A model generated the notes under the pieces. It saw only the letters and a program-made list of their open reading frames with translations, searched no databases and had not been told where the DNA came from. Both the position numbers and the translations under genes were made by a program. From Crambe crambe (lineage: Eukaryota > Porifera > Demospongiae > Poecilosclerida > Crambeidae): a stretch of 64,000 bases of DNA. The stretch covers positions 7,006,001 to 7,070,000 of the forward strand of contig OZ004582.1 of the NCBI GenBank assembly GCA_963924555.1, read 5' to 3'. This document shows, in pieces, positions 52,100 through 61,200 of the stretch (its first letter is position 1; each line of letters begins with the position of its first letter).

Positions 52100-52680
52100 G
52101 TTGCCATGGTAACAGTCCGATTTACATGGATTTATAAATGTGATACAGTGCATGTAATCATAGCCTGGGGTGGTGTTTACAGGGAAAAGTTAGATATAGA
52201 TTCTGCAAAGTTGATATTGCACTTTTAAAGAGTTGTGCTAGACTGAAAGGTGAGTATATGACAGTATAGAGTTCTGTCCTTATACTAACTACTCTCAGAA
52301 AAGAATTTTATCATTGAACACGGTGCACACGCTATAATGATATTCATTGACCACATTCCACATTTCAAACCCAACAAGCTTTTCAGAAAGTAGCCAGCAT
52401 AAAAGGCAGAACTTGCGAGCTGTGTAACAGCGTGGCTGGTATTCTGCACTAGCTGCCCTACTTGCCATTCAGGGTCCAACCATAATTATGACGCTGTGCC
52501 CCTGCCTTACGTGAGCAAGTTAAAGCACAGCGAGTGGGTGGATTATAGAGTGAAAGATAGTTCGATACCGTATGAATCACGACGTTGAAGTGGGATGGCC
52601 ATATTCTTGTAAGCAGCCAAAAAGTAGCTACATCGCTATAGAGACAGAAGCACTGAGCATGCGTAGTACACTCGCGCGGG
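52100..52680. other. Spacer, no supported gene
   Basis: No recognisable coding region. It separates the decayed fusion fragment from kinase-GTPase copy 2. Confidence 0.5.
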
Positions 52681-52686
52681 CTATAA

Positions 52687-52834
52687 AATAGTTATTAACC
52701 GCGCGCGTGCGGTTTGTAGTGAATTATAAGCACTCGCCCCGGCCCCTCGGGCTTCGCCCTCGGGCCTCGTGCTTCGCCCTCGGGCCTCGTGCTTATAATT
52801 CGACTACAAACCTAGCGCTTGGTTAATAACTATT
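52687..52834. mobile_element. GC-rich foldback element, about 148 bp
   Basis: AATAGTTATTAACC at the left and GGTTAATAACTATT at the right are exact inverses. The arms extend through GTTTGTAG and GAATTATAAGCAC. The loop has a 24-base unit twice (CTTCGCCCTCGGGCCTCGTG). Its GC content is far above that of the flanks. It lies about 90 bases beyond the 3' end of kinase-GTPase copy 2. Confidence 0.8.
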
Positions 52835-52926
52835 ACTTATGATTTGTAAATTGTATTTCATAGCTATCCACTTCACATCATGATAATAATCAACATTACA
52901 AAGCTATAATTATACTCTATTAGCAA

Positions 52927-55209
52927 TTAAGAAATATTACATCCCTGAGCCTGTGGCTCTCCATAATTCATGACACTAGGCCACTCTGACAAATCATTTA
53001 AGTCCTCAGGTTGCTTTATTCGGTCAGCTTGAGCTTTAAAAAGACCAGCTTGTGCATCTGGCTTCATTCGAGTTAAGCAAGCATAAAATAAAGGTGATAA
53101 CCAGTCTTCTCTGTCTGGAAGGCCTCCTACTTCACCATAGCCATAGCCAGCTGGAACTACAATGATGTTTTCACTGGAGACACCAGCCTCCCTAAGTGAT
53201 TCGCCGAAGTCTTCTTTCCACTCTTTAATGCGTTGCTTGAAGTAATCTCTTTGTATCTGCTGTATTTCCTCTTCGCTCTTCTTCGGTTGTCCTTTCTTTG
53301 GTCTCTTGATATTTTTTTCAACTCTGTTTGCAAAAGTGAGGATGAAGAGAGCATGCCTCCACATCTGTTTACCAAATGCAACTGTCAGCTTCTTGATGGC
53401 TTCAATATCGTCATGTCTCAATCGGCTATCATCCATCCTTGTGCAGTAGAGGACCAGATCTGCATTACCACAGCCTGCTCTTTGCATCTTCTTCGGGTAC
53501 TCTTCTTGGACTGCCACTGTATCTTGCAATCCTGGGGCACACCTTATGACAATTTTCACTTCATTACGAGTGAGATTGAATTCTTTCATCTCATAAGCGC
53601 CTCCCCCTCCTTCTTCTGCAACGTCAGCACCCACGATTCCATTTATCAGTGCTGACTTGCCACTTCCTGTCTTGCCAGTAATCAGAATCCGTACAGCTTC
53701 CCCGTTCCATTTTTTTGGATAATATACCTCAGTATTTCCAGCCCCTTTTGAAACTACACTTTCAGATGGATGTGGAACCTGTAAAGCACCATTACACAAT
53801 GATAATAGTGCCAGTAGATCTGGATAAAAGTTAGTTGTTAACTAGCCTTCCCTAATAATACTTACTTCCGTATCCATTTTCTTTTTCAGTTCATCTAATT
53901 CCCTTCTATGTTTTTCTTCAATGATTTGTATTTCATGATGAAATTTCGCTTTAAGTTCAGTCTCGTTTCTGGCTAATTCTCTTTCATGCTCAATATTTTT
54001 TCTCTTCAGTTCTTGTTGATGTTCTTCAATTTTTTGCTCAAGTTCCTTTTGATGCTCTTCAGTTTTATGCTGAAGTTCTTTTTGATGTTCTTGCTGAAGT
54101 TCTTCAGTTTTTTGCTTAAGCTTTTGTTGATATTCATTAGCTTTTCTCTTCATCTCTTGCTTATACTCATTAACTGTTTTTTCCATTTTTTCTTGAAGTG
54201 CTTTGATTTCCCCCTCAAATTCTGGTTTATACTCAGCCTCTTGCATTCCTGTTGAGTCTTCATTTTTTTCCATGTGTACTTGTGGGGTTCCATTTTCAGT
54301 TTGCTCCATAACATGCAAGTATTCTGGCTCACTCTTCAATGTGGCTAGTTGTTCACACAACTCATTAGCTAAAGGTCTGTCCACGTCCTTATCCTTAAGA
54401 CAGTTCAGCGCCATGGGAAGGAGAGGGTGGCCAGACTTTATCAAGTCAATATCTTTCTTTCGACGATCGACTTCACAATACTGAATTAGCACTCGTCCGT
54501 TAGGATACTTAGGATCTTCAACATATCCTCCAGCTTCTCCAGGATTAGGAAAATTTCGAGTCATTATCTGAATACAAAGCACTCCAAATGAAAAGCAATC
54601 CAGTTTATTGGAATACCCAATTCCTTTGATAAGTGCTTCTGGAGGCATGTAGACATCAGTTCCTGGACATTGCGTTAATTTGGTCTTTTGAAGGCTCATG
54701 TCCACAAACTTGGACATTCCAAAGTCAGTAACCTTTGCTCTGCTGCCTGAGCCGATCAGCAGGACATTGTTGCTGGAGAGGTCTCGGTGGATGATGTCAT
54801 TGGAGTGGAGGTAGGCTAGGGCGAGTGCCACATCGTAGCAGATGTTCACTTGGATATGGTAAGGGACAAAAGTGGTGGATCTCTCTAAGAATTTGGTCAG
54901 ACTCTCGTCCATCAACTCCATCAAGAGAACTGGCCTTCTCGATTCGGGATCTCTGATAGTGCCTAGACACTGCACTATGTTTGGGTGTTTTATGGAGATA
55001 AGGAACCGGCACTCTTGCAGGAACTTCATGGTCAGGTTGTGAGTCCCTGGGTCATTGTCCTGGAAGAGAATATCATGGAGAAGCTTGGCAGCACAAGGTA
55101 ACTGACCACACTTGGCCCTGCAGACCTTTCCGTACGCGCCAGTGCCAAGAATATCATCAATGTAGATTTCAACAGAGCCGTAGCTCAACTCTTTCAACTG
55201 TGAAGCCAT
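52927..55209 (-). CDS. Kinase, coiled coil and AIG1-like GTPase fusion, copy 2
   Basis: Minus-strand exons 55209-53866 (448 residues) and 53778-52927 (283 residues) join in phase 0 across an 87-base intron (GTAAGT..TTACAG), giving 731 residues. The kinase has GTGAYGKV, AAKLL, HRDLSSNNVLL, DFGMSKF and PPEAL. The coiled coil is longer than in copy 1 by units like ELQHKTEEHQKELEQKIEEH. The GTPase exon begins VPHPSESV, has G1 GKTGSGKSA and G4 FANRVE, and again lacks the G3 Asp (RCAPG). The C-terminus is QGCNIS, the same CaaX-like ending as copy 1. The interval between the P-loop and G3 is shorter and has a run of four Gly. Both exons are uninterrupted, so the gene is probably functional. It shares its 5' half with the kinase-kelch gene. 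Role inferred as in copy 1. Confidence 0.87.
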
Positions 55210-55214
55210 TATGA

Positions 55215-55470
55215 TGTGTAAAAAATGGCTGTTTACGAAGGTTAGGCACGTGCGCGGCCCGGCCCCCGGCCCGCCCCCGAGGATTTCTAGATAGACTACC
55301 CTTTACCTCCTCACGTCACCAGAGCGAAGGAATGCTTTTTATCTGGAAACAGGTATAGAATTGTGATACCATTGTTGAGCTCATTTCTAAATCCTATAGC
55401 TAACTGGAAATACGTAGATCTAGCTACTTCTTCTGAACGAGGTAGCCGGGATTATAGAAAAGAAGAATCC
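55215..55470. promoter_or_regulatory. GC-rich 5' region of kinase-GTPase copy 2
   Basis: The stretch at about 55245-55285 (GCACGTGCGCGGCCCGGCCC) is a GC-rich island just upstream of the start codon. Copy 1 has a similar GCGCGGCCCCGACGC at 47317-47331, so it may be a shared promoter element. No TATA box was seen. Confidence 0.35.
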
Positions 55471-55473
55471 TAG

Positions 55474-55698
55474 TTTCCTGTCCAAGAAGACATCCACAAG
55501 TGCTGTGGGAGGGAGGTTATTATAATTATTCTATTATTGCTTCGTTGTCTGTCTCAAAGATCCTGTCTTCATCATTCACCACGGGCTTTCCCAAAAAGAA
55601 GCCAAACGTGCGCGCTCTACTGCGCGCATGAACAATGACAGTAATTTATTTTATTTTATGCGGTGACATTTTCAATACGCGGGCGGTGGACAGGAAAC
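55474..55698. mobile_element. MITE-like insertion, about 225 bp
   Basis: Terminal GTTTCCTGTCCA and its inverse TGGACAGGAAAC. The insertion interrupts sequence that is continuous in the duplicate near 49200, so its limits are shown by comparison as well as by the inverted ends. Confidence 0.75.
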
Positions 55699-55835
55699 AA
55701 TCATTCTATTAATAGTGGCCTTACTGGTGAACTCAAAGTGATGTAGTTAGCTATCTGACCTGCTCAGGTAGCCTGAAATTAGCTTAGGCTTTATAGCTAG
55801 CTAGCTCTAATAACTGGTAATGGTTACCATCTCAC

Positions 55836-55985
55836 CATTTCAATCTCATGCTCTACCAATAGCACTCTAGGACGTTGAGACTCGAGTTTGATTCTAGTTC
55901 TTTCGAATTCCCTCTTGTCTCAATTCCATTCTCATGTTGCTCTTAAGAGCCATTTGACCTGCCTGTCCATTTGAATGTATGTAGC
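55836..55985 (-). pseudogene. Orphan adhesion-GPCR tail exon, copy B
   Basis: Matches the tail exon of the intact GPCR (GGACAGGCAGGTCAAATGG on the minus strand, GAGCATGAGATTGAAATG before the donor position), with a purine-rich tract to the right (about 56000-56120). The TM6-TM7 exon is absent. It is a duplicated fragment beside kinase-GTPase copy 2. Confidence 0.65.
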
Positions 55986-56267
55986 TATACCAGAATAGGT
56001 GGTGAGAGGAGGAAAGGGAAGAGGGAAGAGGGGGAGGGAGAGAAGGGGGAAGAGGGGAGGAGGGAGTAGGAGAAGGAAAGGGGGAGGAAGAGAAGGAAGG
56101 GAAGGAGATGAGAGAGAGAGTTATCCCTTTATGATCGTTATTTAAACACATATACACAGTACCAGCTTGAGATGGAAGAAAAGATAGAAGAAGCAAGGAG
56201 GACAAAAAGTGCAATAGAATATGAACTATGGTTTCAAAGAAATTACCCTTCTTTGAACTCTCGAGGA

Positions 56268-56270
<3 letters not shown>

Positions 56271-56362
<92 letters not shown>

Positions 56363-56372
56363 GAGAGAGAGA
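56271..56372. repeat. (GA)n microsatellite
   Basis: About 100 bases of GA with a TCGA interruption near 56361. It follows a short frame (56172-56270, MEEKIEEARRTKSAIEYEL) that looks coding-like but leads nowhere. Confidence 0.95.
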
Positions 56373-56473
56373 TCTACTTAGCGAGTCATATTCAAATTAA
56401 ACCTATCATATCATTGGACAAAATTAATCCCCATTGTTGATACAGTAGATTCTAAGTCCTTTTTTTATTCAGG

Positions 56474-56796
<323 letters not shown>

Positions 56797-57203
56797 TAGG
56801 AATAATCCTAAGCTAAACAAATCTGTGGCTATTCAAGTGTCAAAAGTGACACCTGATTAGCTAAGCCACGCACCCTATAAGGAATATTCCAAAAAGAGGA
56901 CAACATTGACAAATTAATGCTGGGTGCTGCAATGAAGTGAATAATAATAATAGCTAATTAATATTCACCTGAGTGAATAATAACATGCAATGCTCAAGAC
57001 CTGCAAACTGGTATAATTTATTATAGCAACTGTAGCTACTTGTTTCAGCAGTCCATGTGCAGCTTTGAGGTTTATATTTCCATCACTAAAAATTAATTTA
57101 GCTAGCTAGTGGCTCTGAGTCGATCAGTTAGAAATAATTTCTCATTCTTTGTTCAACACCAAAAAATTACAGCTAAGCTGGTCTGGCGGCGCCAACCCTT
57201 TAC

Positions 57204-57263
57204 CATAGATAATCTATACTACGTATATATATATATACGTGTACGTAGTATAGATTATCTATG
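57204..57263. repeat. Palindrome, 22-bp arms, AT-rich centre
   Basis: CATAGATAATCTATACTACG and its inverse CGTAGTATAGATTATCTATG flank an alternating TA centre with ACGT. Confidence 0.88.
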
Positions 57264-57490
57264 CCTTTACCTTCTTTTTCTAGCTACCTTCCTTATTGTA
57301 CGGGCTGGCTCACAGTGGCTTCATTACTTCTTGATTGTCGTTAGTGGCTACGTTATCGTATAGTGACTACTGTTTGCAAGATGTTTGCTAAAGGGGTAAC
57401 CGGAAGGTAGCAAAGAAGTGGGAGTGGCTCTGGAAGATGGGCGTGTTCGGTTTACGTACGCATGCGCGCTTATGAGTAGGTGTCTGGCAT

Positions 57491-57811
57491 ATGCATGGCC
57501 CAAGCAAGGAGCCTCTGTCTTCCTTGGAATTTTCTCAGCAATATCAAACACATCCCAATATAGTACGGCAGCTATCTTGGTGCTCTCATTTAGAAGAAGA
57601 AGACTGGTTAGCTATACTACTGGAAGATATCGAGACTTCTGACCAGAAACAGTTTCAAACTGGCCATCAGTCTGAGAACTGTACTTCACCACTGCTTTCT
57701 GGGACTGCCACTCGTATACAAAATTTTCCAAAGCCAGATGATTCAGGAATTATTTCCAGAGAACCAAGCTTCCCTAACAGGAATGCTTTTTGCAGTGTGG
57801 AAATAATATGA
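57491..57811 (+). CDS. Hypothetical short protein, 106 residues
   Basis: Open frame from ATG 57491 to TGA 57811, with a stop a few codons upstream of the ATG. The product is acidic and Ser/Thr/Gln-rich without low-complexity runs (for example EEEDWLAILLEDIETSDQ). I recognise no domain. It could be a small single-exon gene, one exon of a plus-strand gene, or chance. Confidence 0.3.
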   Translation: MHGPSKEPLSSLEFSQQYQTHPNIVRQLSWCSHLEEEDWLAILLEDIETSDQKQFQTGHQSENCTSPLLSGTATRIQNFPKPDDSGIISREPSFPNRNAFCSVEII

Positions 57812-58222
57812 ATTAGGTAGCTATAATAATAATAATTTTTTGTATATAAATATTGTTAAATTCGTAACATATTATATAAATTCTGCATGCCAGTGATAGC
57901 TAGCTACGTAGCTGTACTTCTTTCCTTGCCCTCTGAACCAAATTGATTGGAGGTCGCTGTCTATGGTGTAGAATATAATAAAAAAAAGTACAATTAATAA
58001 GTGCAGGATGGGAGGAAGATAAGATAGCTATTTTGCCAGATGAAAATACAAGTCTCAGTAATGATGCCTAGAATTACAGCAGTAGCAAGTTAGTTGCCTT
58101 GCTCAGGTTGTTTGGAATTATTTTGCTTTACTTAGCTTAGGCTTGTGCCCCCCCAATCGATGGCAGTGCCAGCTCATTGCCAGCATTAGGCTATTAGCTG
58201 AAATGGCTAGCTACCAACTCAC

Positions 58223-61200
58223 CATTTCAGTCTCATGCTCTACCAATAACACTCTAGGATGTTGAGACTCTGAATTTGATTCTAGTTCTTTCGAATTCCC
58301 TCTTGTCTCAATTCCATTCTTCATGTTGCTCTTAGGAACCATTTGACCTGCCTGTCCATTTGAATGTACACCAGTACATGAAGAGTAGGTTGTGAGGGAG
58401 AGGGGGGAGGGGGAGAGAAGGGGGAGGGGAGAGGAGAGGGGAGAGAAGGAAAAGAAGGGAGAGAAGAGGGGAGGGAGGGAAGGAAGGGAAGGCAGTGGCG
58501 GAGAATGTGGGAGGAAACAAAGGTGGAGGAGAAGAAGAAGGAAGAAGGAAAAAGGAGCAAAGGAATGAGTAAAGGAGAATGGCAGTGAGAGGTAAGAGGG
58601 TAAATTGAGACTAGCTAACAGGTGTACCGAAGAGAGTTCCCTTCCACCAAAGTATCTACGAAGAACACTCGATTTTCTGATTCTCGCCCTCCACCACTTG
58701 GTGTATTCTTCTCTGACTTGTTTGGAAGAGACCACAATGATGAGGAAGATGAAGAGGCCCTGAAAGGACACCAGGATGGTATAAATATAAGCCAGGGGTA
58801 GCAGTGCCTCCACTTTCACTATAAAAATTCCAATTATCCACGTCACTCCCATAATCACCAACAGTGATAACGTTGCCACAAACCAAACCCTAAAACGAAT
58901 TCATGACAGTCATTTGGGATCACATAATGTCTTCATGTAGGCTATATGCATCTATGTAGTTACCTATAACCTTACAAATGTATGAATCTTTGTTCGAAGA
59001 TGCTAAACTCAAACGACCGATAAAACACAGCAAGAGATCAATCAAATAATTACATGATGCATGTTAATTTTGGCGTAAGAAGGTTCATGGAGAGGTCAAA
59101 TTACCTTTTTTGTAGCTAGCGCTACCCCTTAATAATAATTATTCAAATGAATGTGGGAGGGAAAAGAATGATTCATTAGCATTATGTAGCTAGCTAGTAT
59201 GATATTATTATTGTAGCTACATGCTAATGTGACTATATATAATTGGTAAATGAGGTATGACATACTTGACATTCTTCTTGTTCAAGCCACGAGTCTGTTT
59301 CTTCTTATGACGCCACATGATAACAGCAGCCATGATGAAAAACCCGATGTTGATAAAGATGATCACCATGACTGGAACTATGAAGGCCCACACAAAACCA
59401 GTGCTTGGATTAAGGAAACAGCTGCAAGAGGTGTGCGTAGTAGCTATTAGCTAAGTCATGATGTATTCTAATAACAGTGGATCCCCGAAATAATTAATGA
59501 AGAGCTCTTTATTTTGCTACAACCATGAAAAAGACCTGTCCTGTCAAATAGAAATAGGGGTTACAGGAAATTCACATTTAAGGGCCTCCCTGAGCCCCTT
59601 GACCTTAAACCTCTTAATATTGTGGAGCCCTTGAGCCCCTCAATCTGGACTCCCTAATGTTGACTCCCTGAGCCTTACATGCCCTCTCAATCCGGACTCA
59701 CTAAGTCTACATCGAGGGGTTTAGGAAGTCAACGTTTAGGGGGCTTAGGGAGTCAAGATTGAGAAGGGTTCAAGGGCTCCACGTTAACTAAAGGAGTCCA
59801 TATTAGGGGCTCAGAGAGAGTCCACATCAAGTCCACATTGAAGGATGCAGGGAGACCACATTGAAGTTAGTAGCGTAGACCTGCCAATTATCGCCGGGTT
59901 TGTGACGTTTCCTCTTCTACCGGAAGAACTATTGTAGCACTTCACGTCAAACTGCACCTGTGGAAAGTCCCTCTATAGAGGGTTCATGACCTCTAGACTC
60001 AGTTCAATTGAGCACCCTTTACCCGTCCAAAAAATTGCTCTATGCGGACTAATATATCGTGGCGATAATAGGAACGATTTGCCTATTATCGCCATGGGTA
60101 AAATTATATTATTAAAAAATTGTATGTACGAATAATGAAGTATTAGAAGTATATAATTTAAAAAAATGGTTAGGCACAACTTGAACAAACATACTTTGAA
60201 GAATTATTAGCGCAATATGTGTGGACCCATGTTCCACATTTGTCACAATCAACCCAGAAGACAGTGCTCCCACTGAAACCTTCTGGTTCTCGGGCATTGC
60301 ACAAAGCACAGAGTATACCATCATCAGACTCATCACTTCCTGAGTCTGTGTTCTCACGAAACCTAGCTGGGAGTGTATGGACTCGCTGTGAACGTGGGCG
60401 ACTTGAAGTGTCTTCATGCTCACTCTCGAGCTCACTAGAAGTACAAGCTTTATCCTTTCCCTTCCTGGACACACCTTTCCCTTTTCTTCTTGCCTCCACT
60501 CCTTTCCTCTTCTTATTCATCCTTTCTTCCTCTTTCCTTTTCTTCTTCCGCTCTTTTTCCTCTTCTCTCTCTTTCTTCCGCCTTTCTTTTTCCTCTTCTT
60601 TCTCTTTCTTCCGCCTCTCTCTCTCCTCCTTTCGTTGTTGCTTCAGTTCTTCCTCCTCCTTCTCTTTCCGTTCCTTTGCTTTCAGTAGGTCATAATATTC
60701 ATTTTCAGTCAACACTCTAGCATCAGTTATTCTCCTTCTCTTTGGCCTGCTCTCAGGATCATCATGTGGTGTGGAGAAAATGTCAGCTAGATGAGAGGGT
60801 ACAAGTCCGGCGGCAACTAAAGGATTTTCAAATGACGCTTCAGAAGAAGTTGGGGTTGAAGTTAAAGGAGGTGTTACTGTTATAGATGTAGGTGTTTCTG
60901 GTATAATACTGACTTCAGAAAAAGATTGACTACTTTCAGGGACACTTGTGTCTGCATCCACAGTTGTTGCCGGAGAAGAACTTGAACACTCGCCTGCGGG
61001 TGGTAGAGTTGTCGGTGGAGTAGAATTTGATGAACATTCGCCCGTGGGTGGTAGAGTTGTTGGTGGAGTAGAATTTGACGAACACTCGCCCATGGGTGGT
61101 GCAATTGTAGAGCTTGATGGCAGAGCAGAATTGGATGACCTCTCACCCTGTGAAGTCTCACTTGATGTATTGAGAGCACTAGAACTTAAGGGACTATACA

